From: an uncultured Oscillospiraceae bacterium
GTDB lineage: Bacteria > Bacillota > Clostridia > Oscillospirales > Ruminococcaceae
Reading direction: 5' to 3'
Assembly (NCBI GenBank): GCA_900546885.1
Contig: UREN01000041.1
Location: forward strand, 1 to 19,700
DNA length: 19,700 nt
Part shown: positions 7,684 to 15,235 of the stretch, piece after piece
Numbering within the stretch: position 1 is the stretch's first letter
Layout: every line of letters begins with the position of its first letter
Notes under the pieces: model-generated
Seen by the model: only the letters and a program-made list of their open reading frames with translations
The model's database searches: none
What the model was told of the DNA's origin: nothing
Translations under genes and position numbers: made by a program

Positions 7684-8283
7684 CTATGCTGCCTTGTACG
7701 GCGTGTTTTGCGGAATGGCAAGGCCGATGCTTTCCAAAACAAGGTCGCCATCGCCGCTTTCCGGCAGGTAATATACGTCCAGCGCCCGGCCGTCCTTCCC
7801 GGGGAAGTTGGCCTGCAGGGTGCGGGCCACGCTGTCCAGAAACGTGAGGCACATCTGCCCGGCATCGTACATGTGGAACTCGTCCTTCTGCGGCTCTGGC
7901 GGGCCGGCAAACAGCGCGCTTTGCTGGGCAAAACACACTTTCACAAAGCCGTCGCCCTGCTCCACCGGGCTCGCCAGGGTGCAGTCCCACCCGGTTAGCT
8001 GGCCAATGGCGGCTATCACGTCGCCCGGCTGCGCGGGGGCAGGCACAGAGGCGGTGTATTGGGCATAGGAATTGCCCGTGCCAATATACAGCAGCACTTC
8101 GGCCTCTTCGGCGCCGCTGGCCGCGCTTTGGGGCGCGGCGCTTGGGGCGGGCACACTTTGGCTTTGGGGCGTGCCTGGGGCAGGCGCGCTTGTGCCAGAA
8201 CTGGCCGGTGCCGCGCTGCACGCGGCCAGGGCAAGGGCCAGCGCCGCGGCCAGGGCACCGGCAGGCAGGGTGTGTCGTTTCAT
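7684..8283 (-). CDS. Lipoprotein, possibly GerMN-like
   Basis: A 199-residue predicted lipoprotein. It has a signal peptide with lipobox LAAC (lipidated C22), a low-complexity Ala/Ser/Pro/Gln linker (about 23-65), then a compact domain (about 66-195). The domain contains an LLYIG strand, VKVCFAQQSALF, a FLDSVARTLQANFPG helix and a VYYLPESG strand. This strand-helix order and the long helix followed by a short glycine turn are reminiscent of GerMN domains found in spore-germination and sporulation lipoproteins, but the match is weak and from memory. The start at 8283 is chosen over a longer in-frame ATG because GAGG lies 7 bases upstream and the signal peptide begins there. It is transcribed divergently from the two-component operon and may share its control region. 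Confidence 0.75.
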   Translation of the reverse strand: MKRHTLPAGALAAALALALAACSAAPASSGTSAPAPGTPQSQSVPAPSAAPQSAASGAEEAEVLLYIGTGNSYAQYTASVPAPAQPGDVIAAIGQLTGWDCTLASPVEQGDGFVKVCFAQQSALFAGPPEPQKDEFHMYDAGQMCLTFLDSVARTLQANFPGKDGRALDVYYLPESGDGDLVLESIGLAIPQNTPYKAA

Positions 8284-8363
8284 TTTTGTTGCCTCATTTC
8301 CCAAAGGGCATCTGGGCCGGGCAGGCTGGCCCGCCCGGGCGCGTGCGCCTTTGCTTTGGTTCC

Positions 8364-8392
8364 ATCATACCCCATGCACGGGCGTATGGCAA
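8364..8392 (-). promoter_or_regulatory. Promoter of the lipoprotein gene (minus strand)
   Basis: On the minus strand TTGCCA (8392-8387), a 17-base spacer and TATGAT (8369-8364). Transcription would start near 8357, giving a leader of about 75 bases. It faces away from the response-regulator promoter. Confidence 0.6.
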
Positions 8393-8413
8393 GGCCCTGC
8401 GGCCTGTACGGCC

Positions 8414-8429
8414 CGGCGCCCGGGCGCCG
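8414..8429. promoter_or_regulatory. 16-bp perfect palindrome in the divergent control region
   Basis: CGGCGCCCGGGCGCCG equals its own reverse complement. It lies between the two divergent promoters and touches the direct repeat that starts at 8429. It may be a dimer operator or simply a GC-rich hairpin. Confidence 0.45.
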
Positions 8430-8458
8430 ATACAAAACTGATACATCGTGCGTATAGT
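8429..8458 (+). promoter_or_regulatory. Response-regulator promoter with 11-bp-period direct repeat
   Basis: GATACA occurs at 8429-8434 and 8440-8445, an 11-bp period typical of OmpR/PhoB-family half-sites on one DNA face. TATAGT at 8453-8458 makes a -10; at 17-base spacing the -35 position (8430-8435, ATACAA) is poor and covered by the first repeat. That is the usual arrangement for activation by the regulator itself. Confidence 0.5.
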
Positions 8459-8481
8459 ATCAAACTGGCAAAAGCCGGCCC

Positions 8482-8501
8482 CCCTGCGGGCGGCCGCAGG
8501 G
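8482..8501 (+). promoter_or_regulatory. Leader hairpin of the two-component operon
   Basis: CCCTGCGG (8482-8489) and CCGCAGGG (8494-8501) form a perfect 8-bp stem with a GCGG loop. It lies between the predicted transcription start and the response-regulator start codon. An A-run rather than a T-run follows, so it is not a terminator. Confidence 0.45.
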
Positions 8502-8532
8502 AAAACCAGAAAAGAAAGGCGGGCGGCGCGTT

Positions 8533-9201
8533 ATGAACCGCATTTTGATTGTAGAAGACGAAGAGGCCATCTCGGGGCTGATTGCCATGAGCCTCGAGCG
8601 CGTGGGCTATACCTGCGAGGCAGTGAACGACGGCCTTGCGGCGGCCGACCGCATTGAGCAGAACGCCTATGACCTTGTGCTGCTGGACATCATGCTGCCC
8701 GGCCTGGACGGCTACGAGCTGCTGGAATACCTGCGCCCCACGGGCACGCCGGTCATTTTCATCACGGCCAAGGGCAGCCTGGGCGACCGGGTAAAGGGCC
8801 TGCGCCTTGGCGCGGACGATTACATTGTAAAGCCGTTTGAAATAGCCGAGCTGGTGGCCCGTGTAGAGAGCGTTTTGCGGCGCACCGGGCGCGGCGGGCG
8901 CATGCTGCGCGCGTGGGACGTGCAGCTGGACGCCGTGGCCCGCACGGTGACAAAGGCGGGCGAGCCCGTGGCCCTTACCCCGCGCGAGTTCGACCTGCTG
9001 GAACAGCTGATACGCAACCGCGGCGCCGCGCTGTACCGCGACGCCCTGTTCGAGCGCGTGTGGGGCGGCGAGATGGGCCCGGACACCCGCACGCTGGACC
9101 TTCACATCAACCGCCTGCGCAAAAAACTGGGCTGGCACGATAAGATTACCACGGTGTACAAAGTGGGCTATAAGCTGGAAAAAGAGGAGGCCAGGCGTTG
9201 A
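8533..9201 (+). CDS. OmpR/PhoB-family response regulator
   Basis: A 222-residue cytoplasmic DNA-binding regulator. The receiver domain (about 1-115) has the acidic pocket VEDEE (7-11), phospho-acceptor D52 in LLDIMLPG, switch threonine T78 in FITAKG, and K100 in YIVKPFE. All are intact. The winged-helix effector domain (about 130-220) contains LTPREFDLLEQLIRN and the recognition-helix region TRTLDLHINRLRKKL. Its stop overlaps the TTG start of the kinase gene (TTGA), so the pair is translationally coupled. Its promoter has an 11-bp-period direct repeat suited to autoregulation. The stimulus and targets are unknown; the divergent lipoprotein and the third gene of the operon are candidates. The RBS is not ideal, with AAAGG lying somewhat far from the ATG. 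Confidence 0.95.
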   Translation: MNRILIVEDEEAISGLIAMSLERVGYTCEAVNDGLAAADRIEQNAYDLVLLDIMLPGLDGYELLEYLRPTGTPVIFITAKGSLGDRVKGLRLGADDYIVKPFEIAELVARVESVLRRTGRGGRMLRAWDVQLDAVARTVTKAGEPVALTPREFDLLEQLIRNRGAALYRDALFERVWGGEMGPDTRTLDLHINRLRKKLGWHDKITTVYKVGYKLEKEEARR

Positions 9202-10622
9202 AATTTGCGCAAAGGCTGTCGTGCGCTGTGCTGCTTTTGCTGGCAGGCGTGTTTTCGCTGGGCGGGTTTGTGCTGGTGTATATCAATGCGGCCGATATGC
9301 TGCGCCAGGCCGCGGCCCAGGTGGAACAGTGGCACCGCATGCAGTATTACACGCTGGAGACGCAGGTGCTGGGCATGATGGCGCGCGGCGAGGACGTGAC
9401 GGACGACGCCCTGCTGGAGAGCGCCATGCGCATTGCAGATTTTGGCGAGGACGGCAGCCAAAGCGGCATCTGGCTGGAAAACTCGGACGGCATAATGCTG
9501 TTTTCGTCGCTGGGGGCGGCGGCTGCCGAAGCCAGCGCAAGCGTGGGGCCAATTGGCGCGCAGGAATATTACCTGCGGCGCGCCCAGGGCAACACCTACC
9601 TTCTGCTGGAAAGCACCATCTCGGCCCCGAACAAAAGCTACCGCCTGCGCACGCTGAGCGATGTGACGGGCGTGTTTGTTGCGCGCGACAGGCAGCTGGC
9701 CCGCTTCTGGTGCATGGAGGCGGGCGCCCTGGGCGTGTGCGCCCTGGCCATTGTGCTGCTGACAAAGCGCATGACGCGCCCGCTGGACGAGCTGTACGGC
9801 GCCTCGCGGCGCATTGCGCGCGGCGATTACAGCGCCCGCGCCGAAGTGGCCACGCAGGACGAGATAGGCAGCGTGGCCGAAAGTTTCAACGCCATGGCCG
9901 CGGCGGTGCAGAAAAATGTGGATGCGCTGGCGCTTAGCGCGCGCCAGCGTGAAGAGTTCATGGGTGCGTTCACCCATGAACTCAAAACCCCCATGACGGC
10001 CATCATCGGCTATGCCGACACCCTGCGCACGCTGGAGCTGGACCCCGAGGGCCGCCGGCGCGCCGCGGGGTATATCTTCAGCGAGGCAAAGCGCGTGGAG
10101 GCGCTGAGCGGCAAGCTGCTGGCCCTGCTGGGCCTGGCCCAGAAGCCCGCCGCCCTGGCCCCGGTGCAAATGGACCGGGTGCTGCGGCAGCTTTCCATCT
10201 CGCTGGCGCCCGTGCTGGGCCCCGTCAAGCTGGACCTTCGCGGGGAAAAAGGGCTTTGTGCCCTGGGGGATGAAGACCTGCTGGTAGACCTTTTGTACAA
10301 CCTGGTGCACAATGCGCAGAAAGCGGCCCCAAAGGACGGCATGGTGCATGTGCTGTGCACGCGCGCGCCCGGCGGCGTGCTGCTGTGTGTGCGCGACACG
10401 GGCTGCGGCATCCCGAAAGAAGAGCTGTGCCGTGTGACAGAGCCGTTTTATATGGTGGATAAATCCCGCGCGCGCAAAGCGGGCGGCAGCGGCATGGGCC
10501 TTGCCCTTTGCCAGAAAATAGCCGCGCTGCACGGCGCACAGCTTTGCATTGAAAGCCAGGTGGGCGTGGGCACGCGCGTGTCGTTTACCCTCAAACCGGC
10601 AAAGGAGGTGCCCCGCGCATGA
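9198..10622 (+). CDS. Two-component sensor histidine kinase
   Basis: A 474-residue membrane kinase. TM1 (about 5-28) and TM2 (about 169-190) flank an extracytoplasmic sensor domain of about 140 residues without a clear family signature. A HAMP linker follows (about 191-245), then the DHp domain with phospho-acceptor H260 in FTHELKTPM. The ATPase domain has the N-box LLYNLVHNAQKA, G1 DTGCGIP and G2 GGSGMGLAL. All are intact. The start is TTG at 9198, with GAGGAGG (9184-9190) 7 bases before it and overlap with the response-regulator stop; no ATG fits. Its stop overlaps the next gene (ATGA), so all three genes form a tightly coupled operon. It is the cognate kinase of the upstream regulator. Confidence 0.94.
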   Translation: MKFAQRLSCAVLLLLAGVFSLGGFVLVYINAADMLRQAAAQVEQWHRMQYYTLETQVLGMMARGEDVTDDALLESAMRIADFGEDGSQSGIWLENSDGIMLFSSLGAAAAEASASVGPIGAQEYYLRRAQGNTYLLLESTISAPNKSYRLRTLSDVTGVFVARDRQLARFWCMEAGALGVCALAIVLLTKRMTRPLDELYGASRRIARGDYSARAEVATQDEIGSVAESFNAMAAAVQKNVDALALSARQREEFMGAFTHELKTPMTAIIGYADTLRTLELDPEGRRRAAGYIFSEAKRVEALSGKLLALLGLAQKPAALAPVQMDRVLRQLSISLAPVLGPVKLDLRGEKGLCALGDEDLLVDLLYNLVHNAQKAAPKDGMVHVLCTRAPGGVLLCVRDTGCGIPKEELCRVTEPFYMVDKSRARKAGGSGMGLALCQKIAALHGAQLCIESQVGVGTRVSFTLKPAKEVPRA

Positions 10623-12631
10623 AACACAGCCATTCGCATTTTGCCCGGCTGCGCGCGGGCTGGCAAAGCCGGGCCGTGCGCACGGTGGTTGCCACGGGTG
10701 CGCTGGCGCTTGTTATCAGCGCGCTGCCCATGCTGGCCCTGCGCCTGACGGACATTGGTTTGTTTACCGCGCCGCATGCGCGCACGCAGGCCACGGGCGT
10801 GCTGAGCCCAAAAGGGGATGACCTTTACCTTGTGCGTGCGCTGGCCCAGCGGCGCCAGCAGGCGGGCGGCGAAAGCGAAGTGCCCTACGGCGAAATGGAC
10901 ATGGGCTATGAGGGGCAGGCGCTGATGGCCTCTTATCTGGACGAGATGCAGGCTGCAGGCGTGCTGCCGCAAGAGCTGACAGAGGCCTTCCGCTATGCCG
11001 CAGAGAGCGGCACAGCCGTGTACACCTATCAGGCGGACGGTGCGGGCTTTCTGACGCTGGCCCTGACAGAGCCGGAGATAAACAGGCGCCTGTACGAGCT
11101 GACGGTGGAAAGCCACACCGGCAAAGTGGTAAGCGCGCGCCTGTGGATGTGGCACCCCTTTGACGTGGCCGCCGCCCGGGCGGACATGTTGCGCGCCTAT
11201 TGCGAATATCTGGGCCTGGATATGCTGGAGGATTGGGCCGCCTGCACCGGCACCTATTACGGGGAAGAGGCCATTTATTCTGCGAACGGCGAGACGCTTG
11301 TGGCCGCCAGCACGGTGTGGGACGATGTTTTGGGCGACCAATATCTTTTGCTGGATGCCCGCGTGCTGCCCGCAGACCAGTATGACGCCCTGCAAAGCGC
11401 CTATGCGGCCAAGGAGGCCGGCGGCGCCCTGGCCCCGTGCCAGGGGCTTCAGCGGCTGGGCAGCACGGCCCAGCCGCTGGATGAAACGCGCTGCCTGATA
11501 CCGGTGGATACAGGCTACGGCACCCTGCTGACCGTGCTGGATAAAACCACCATGCAGCAAAGCGTGCTGTGCGCAAAGCCCGGCTGCGCGCACGCGCCAC
11601 AAAGTGGATGCCCCGCCCTTTTGCAGCCGGACGGGCTGCACACTTTTGCGCGGGCCGGGCGCGTCTATAACTTGTGCTTTGAGCCCGAAGACGGTATGGG
11701 CAGCTATGTGCTGCGCGCGATGACGCCGGATTTTTCCGCCTGGGAAGAGCTGGCGCGCACTTCCGCGCAGGAGTATGAGGCATACAGTCAGATGGCCTGG
11801 TATGCCGGCGGGGACATGCTGTATGGCTTTTTCTGCACAGATGCCGCCGGCCTTGAGACGCAAAGCGCCCTGCTGGCCATGGAGCTGGACGGCGGCACGC
11901 CGCAGCAGGTGCCCGTTTCGCCGGGCACCAAGGTGCTGGGCACCTGGAACGGGCTTTTTGTGTGCAGCCGCACGGTGCCGCCCGCGGCTGTGGCGCAGCT
12001 GCGGCCCGGCGCGCTGGAAGAGACCTACCGCGAGGCCGAGTACAACGCCACGGGCACAGAGATTTTTCTGAAATCGCCCGTCACCGGGGCCGAGCAGGCC
12101 GTCACGCTGCAGCAGCGGACGATGCCGGAGGGCGGCTGTGTCATTGACGGCGACACGCTGTATTTTGTGGCGCCGCAATACTATGCCGATGCCGAAGGCG
12201 GCTACCCATTGGCGCAGCTGCGCGGGCTGATGGGCATTGACCTGCGCCTGCGGGCCGCACAAAGGCTTTACAACCTTGCAGATGCCGAGATTGTCCCGCT
12301 GGAAGATGCGTATGGAGGCTATACCCCTGTCTATGGCGAAAGCCGCCAGTGGCTGTTCCTTGCCACGGGCCAGCGCATTCCGGCCCCGGCCGGCGCGCAG
12401 TATACAGACCCATACGGCATGCAGGCAGATTGGACCATTGCGGGGCAGTGGGGCGAAGACCTGGTGGTGATAGACCGCGCCGGCCTTTTGGAGAGCGGCG
12501 CCTACTGGCAGGGCTTTGCCCTGATTCCCGCCGAGATGTTCTGGGCCGGGCACACGCAGGCCGCCATCCCGTTTGAAATAAGCGCCGCCCTGCTGAATGC
12601 GGCGGCCGCAGCCGGGGAGGCCTGGTGGTGA
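10619..12631 (+). CDS. Membrane-anchored extracytoplasmic protein of unknown function
   Basis: A 670-residue protein with a short basic N-terminus, one hydrophobic segment (about 22-41) and a long region predicted outside the membrane. After about residue 300 it has recurring short strand-rich segments with aromatic/glycine turns (VLRAMTPDF, LLAMELDGG, GLFVCSRT, DTLYFVAPQ, WLFLATGQ), suggesting a beta-propeller-like fold. A C318-x4-C323-x-H325-x5-C331 motif (CAKPGCAHAPQSGCPA) sits at the start of that region. I recall similar CxKPxCxH...C motifs in uncharacterised clostridial surface proteins, and it could bind metal or form disulfides. The gene overlaps the kinase stop (ATGA) and ends at a terminator, so it is the third product of the two-component operon, perhaps an input sensor or an output. 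I do not recognise a named family. Confidence 0.8.
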   Translation: MKHSHSHFARLRAGWQSRAVRTVVATGALALVISALPMLALRLTDIGLFTAPHARTQATGVLSPKGDDLYLVRALAQRRQQAGGESEVPYGEMDMGYEGQALMASYLDEMQAAGVLPQELTEAFRYAAESGTAVYTYQADGAGFLTLALTEPEINRRLYELTVESHTGKVVSARLWMWHPFDVAAARADMLRAYCEYLGLDMLEDWAACTGTYYGEEAIYSANGETLVAASTVWDDVLGDQYLLLDARVLPADQYDALQSAYAAKEAGGALAPCQGLQRLGSTAQPLDETRCLIPVDTGYGTLLTVLDKTTMQQSVLCAKPGCAHAPQSGCPALLQPDGLHTFARAGRVYNLCFEPEDGMGSYVLRAMTPDFSAWEELARTSAQEYEAYSQMAWYAGGDMLYGFFCTDAAGLETQSALLAMELDGGTPQQVPVSPGTKVLGTWNGLFVCSRTVPPAAVAQLRPGALEETYREAEYNATGTEIFLKSPVTGAEQAVTLQQRTMPEGGCVIDGDTLYFVAPQYYADAEGGYPLAQLRGLMGIDLRLRAAQRLYNLADAEIVPLEDAYGGYTPVYGESRQWLFLATGQRIPAPAGAQYTDPYGMQADWTIAGQWGEDLVVIDRAGLLESGAYWQGFALIPAEMFWAGHTQAAIPFEISAALLNAAAAAGEAWW

Positions 12632-12680
12632 CGCCGCGCCCCCGCCTGCCGGCCCTGCCTTGCCCCTGCGGCCCTGCCGC

Positions 12681-12731
12681 GGCGCCCGGCCGCACACCCT
12701 GTGCGCGGCGCGCCGCAGCCGGGCCGTTTTT
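12681..12731 (+). terminator. Terminator of the two-component operon
   Basis: GCCCGGC (12684-12690) pairs with GCCGGGC (12718-12724). Inside lies a second hairpin, CGCACA (12691-12696) with TGTGCG (12700-12705), and a self-complementary GCGGCGCGCCGC block. T5 follows at 12727-12731, before the nifS-like promoter. Confidence 0.65.
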
Positions 12732-12745
12732 CTGTGCGCTTTTCA

Positions 12746-12774
12746 TTGCACACGGGGGCAAAAACGAGTATAAT
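12746..12774 (+). promoter_or_regulatory. Strong promoter of the nifS-thiI-cinA operon
   Basis: TTGCAC (12746-12751), exactly 17 bases, TATAAT (12769-12774). It is the best sigma-A-like match in the window. Transcription should start near 12781, leaving a leader of only about 30 bases. Confidence 0.8.
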
Positions 12775-12809
12775 AGCCATATATGTCTTTGTAAGCTGGG
12801 GGCGAAGCC

Positions 12810-13940
12810 GTGCATTATCTGGACAATGCGGCCACCACTGCCGTGGCGGACGCCGTGGCGGACGTGGCGTGCCGCGTGCTGCGCGAGCATTTTGCAAACC
12901 CCTCTTCGCTGTATGCGCCGGGCGCGCGCAGTGAAGAGGTGATAGAAACGGCGCGCGAGGCCGTGGCCGAAAGCCTGGGGGCGCGCCCGGGCGAAGTGGT
13001 GTTCACAAGCTGCGGCACCGACGGCGACAACATGGCCGTGTTCGGCGCGGCAAAGGCCCGCAGGGCCTGGGCAGACCACATTGTGGCCACCGGCTACGAG
13101 CACCCCGCGGTGCAGAACGCGGTGGCTGCGCTGCAGCAGGAGGGCTGGCGCGTGACGCTGGTGCAGCCGGACGGCACGGGCTGTGTATCCCTGCAGGCGC
13201 TGGTGGACGCGGTGGGCCCCAAAACGGCGCTTGTGGCGGCCATGCACATGAACAACGAGGTGGGCAGCGTGCTGGACGTGGCGGCTCTGGCCGCGCGCGT
13301 GAAGCAGAAAAACAGCCGCACCTTTGTGCATGTGGACGGCGTGCAGGCCTGGGGCAAGCTGCCGCTGCGCCTGCGCGAAACACAGATAGACAGCTATGCC
13401 GTCTCTGGCCATAAGGTGCATGCGCCCAAGGGCGTGGGCGCCTTGTATGTGCGCAGCGGCGCAAACCTTGCGCCCGTGTGGCGCGGCGGCCATCAGGAGC
13501 GAGGCCTGCGCCCCGGCACGCAGAACACGGCCTTTTTTGCGGCGCTGGGCCAGGCCGCGCAGATGCTGGATGTGGCGGCCATGAACGAGGTGTGCGCCGG
13601 GCTGAGCGCGCGGCTGTGGCAGGGCCTTGCGCAAATAGAGGGCGTGGTGCGCAACAGCCCGCCAGGCGGGCACCCGGCCATTGCCAATTTTTCCGTGCCC
13701 GGCATTCGCAGCGAGACGATGCTGCATTTTCTGGAGGCGCGGGACGTATATGTCTCAAGCGGCTCGGCCTGTTCCAAGGGCGAGGCCAGCCACACGCTTT
13801 CGGCCATGGGCCTGGCGAAAGAGCGCATTGACAGCGCGGTGCGCGTGTCGTTTTCGGCGCACAGCACGCCGGCGGATGTGGACGCGCTTTTGGCCGGCGT
13901 GGCAGAGGGCGTAAAAAGCCTTGCGCGCGCCCGCCGCTGA
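12810..13940 (+). CDS. NifS/IscS-like cysteine desulfurase (ThiI partner)
   Basis: A 376-residue PLP-dependent enzyme that takes sulfur from cysteine and holds it as a persulfide. The N-terminal YLDNAATT is the family opening. The PLP lysine is K202 in SGHKVHAPKG, the histidine acting near the cofactor is in the YEHPAV segment, and the active-site cysteine is C321 in SSGSACSKG. The usual TSGGTEADN is altered to TSCGTDGDN. The start is GTG at 12810, preceded by GGGGGCGAAG; no closer ATG keeps the YLDNAATT. The gene directly precedes thiI, the arrangement seen with NifZ/ThiI in Bacillus, so its likely job is sulfur supply for tRNA 4-thiouridine rather than Fe-S assembly. No scaffold gene (iscU or sufU) is nearby. 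A local 12-base direct repeat encodes the VADAVADVA stretch. Confidence 0.93.
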   Translation: MHYLDNAATTAVADAVADVACRVLREHFANPSSLYAPGARSEEVIETAREAVAESLGARPGEVVFTSCGTDGDNMAVFGAAKARRAWADHIVATGYEHPAVQNAVAALQQEGWRVTLVQPDGTGCVSLQALVDAVGPKTALVAAMHMNNEVGSVLDVAALAARVKQKNSRTFVHVDGVQAWGKLPLRLRETQIDSYAVSGHKVHAPKGVGALYVRSGANLAPVWRGGHQERGLRPGTQNTAFFAALGQAAQMLDVAAMNEVCAGLSARLWQGLAQIEGVVRNSPPGGHPAIANFSVPGIRSETMLHFLEARDVYVSSGSACSKGEASHTLSAMGLAKERIDSAVRVSFSAHSTPADVDALLAGVAEGVKSLARARR

Positions 13941-13984
13941 CGGCCGCTGTGCGCAGATGTAAAAACAGAAACGAGGAAGCTTGC

Positions 13985-15166
13985 ATGAGGGAACTGATTC
14001 TCGCTTACCAGGGCGAGATGGCGCTGAAGGGCCTGAACCGGGCCACATTTGAGAGCATTCTGGTAAAAACCATGCGCCGCAGGTTGAAAAGCCTGGGCGA
14101 TTTCAAAGTGTACAAGGCGCAGAGCACCATGTATGCCGAGCCGCAGGACGCCACGGCCGCCGCGCATATGGACGAGGCGTTCGAGCGCGTGAAGAAGATA
14201 TTCGGCATTGCGGCGGTGAGCCGTGCGGCCGTGTGCGACAAGACGTTCGACAGCATTTCCGCCACTGCTGTGAAATACCTGCGCGGCGTGCTTTCGGGCG
14301 CGGCCACGTTCAAGGTGAGCGCCAAGCGCTCGGACAAGGCCTTTCCGCTGAACAGCATGGAGATTGGCCGCGAGCTGGGCGGCGTGCTGCTGGCCGCCTA
14401 CCCGCATTTGAAAGTGGACGTGCATGCCCCGCAGGTGAACGTCACCGTAGAGGTGCGCGATTTTGCGGCCTATGTGCACGCGGGCAAGCAGCCGGGCGCG
14501 GGCGGGCTGCCGGTGTCCACATCGGGCAAGGCGGCGCTGATGCTGTCTGGCGGCATCGACAGCCCCGTGGCGGGCTATATGATGGCAAAGCGCGGGCTTT
14601 CGCTTACCTGCATTCATTTTGCAAGCCCGCCCTACACCAGCGAGCGCGCCCGCATGAAGGTGCTGAAGCTGGCCAAAGAGCTTACGCCCTACACGGGCAA
14701 TTTGAACGTGTATGTGGTGCCCTATACCAAACCGCAGGAATATATCCGCGACAATGCGCCGGACGTGCTGTTCACCGTGCTGATGCGCCGCAGCATGCTG
14801 CGCATTGCAAACATTCTGTGTGAAAAAGAGCAGGCGAAGGCCATTGTCACCGGCGAAAGCCTGGCCCAAGTGGCCAGCCAGACGCTGATGGCCCTGGCCT
14901 GCACGGACGCCGCGCAAAGCCTGCCCATTCTGCGCCCGTGCATTGGTATGGACAAAACCGAAATCACCGACATTGCGCGCCGCATTGGCACGTTTGAGAC
15001 AAGCATCCTGCCCTATGAGGATTGCTGCACCATCTTCACCCCGCCGCACCCCAAAACAAAGCCCACGCTGGCCGAAATTGAGGCGGCCGAGGCCGCCATG
15101 CCCGCCCTGGCAGAGCTGGAGCGCGCGGCCGCTGCCGAAACGCCTGTGGAGGCCGTGTGCCTGTAA
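13985..15166 (+). CDS. thiI: tRNA 4-thiouridine synthase ThiI (short form)
   Basis: A 393-residue cytoplasmic enzyme that adenylates and thiolates U8 of tRNA. An N-terminal ferredoxin-like domain plus THUMP (about 1-165) bind tRNA, and the PP-loop ATPase domain follows with LMLSGGIDSPVAGYMM (PP-loop S188-S193). TGESLAQVASQT and YEDCCTIFTPPHP are the other family blocks; the CC pair holds the cysteine matching E. coli C344. There is no C-terminal rhodanese domain, as is usual in Firmicutes, so sulfur must come in directly from a desulfurase, probably the gene just upstream. The ATG at 13985 follows GAGGAAG (13973-13979) with 5-base spacing and starts the conserved RELILAYQGEMALKG. It is 44 bases downstream of the desulfurase stop. 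Confidence 0.96.
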   Translation: MRELILAYQGEMALKGLNRATFESILVKTMRRRLKSLGDFKVYKAQSTMYAEPQDATAAAHMDEAFERVKKIFGIAAVSRAAVCDKTFDSISATAVKYLRGVLSGAATFKVSAKRSDKAFPLNSMEIGRELGGVLLAAYPHLKVDVHAPQVNVTVEVRDFAAYVHAGKQPGAGGLPVSTSGKAALMLSGGIDSPVAGYMMAKRGLSLTCIHFASPPYTSERARMKVLKLAKELTPYTGNLNVYVVPYTKPQEYIRDNAPDVLFTVLMRRSMLRIANILCEKEQAKAIVTGESLAQVASQTLMALACTDAAQSLPILRPCIGMDKTEITDIARRIGTFETSILPYEDCCTIFTPPHPKTKPTLAEIEAAEAAMPALAELERAAAAETPVEAVCL

Positions 15167-15187
15167 GCGGCGGCAGACGCAAAGCGG

Positions 15188-15215
15188 GCGGCGCGGGGCC
15201 AAAAGGCCGCGCCGC
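15188..15215 (+). promoter_or_regulatory. Hairpin between thiI and cinA
   Basis: The left arm starting GCGGCGCGG (15188) and the right arm GGCCGCGCCGC (15205-15215) form a GC-rich stem with an AAAA loop and a two-base G bulge. No T-run follows. It lies just before the cinA RBS (AAAGGGGG, 15221-15228) and may adjust cinA expression or stabilise the thiI mRNA end. Confidence 0.45.
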
Positions 15216-15235
15216 ACCGAAAAGGGGGAATGGCC

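Noticed and set aside
6782..8221. Minus-strand open frame of about 480 codons overlapping rsmA and the lipoprotein
   Set aside because: It overlaps two supported genes in wrong frames, crosses a terminator, and is Arg/Pro/His-rich.
10448..12697. Minus-strand open frame of about 750 codons
   Set aside because: Antisense shadow of the kinase/third-gene operon, with low-complexity composition and no RBS or conserved motif.
12842..12868. Direct repeat GCCGTGGCGGAC within the desulfurase gene
   Set aside because: Only two short copies, in frame, encoding a VADAVADVA helix; better explained by codon bias than by a functional repeat.
15230..15235. Alternative ATG for cinA two codons upstream
   Set aside because: The ribosome-binding stretch ends one base before it. 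The ATG at 15236 has normal spacing.
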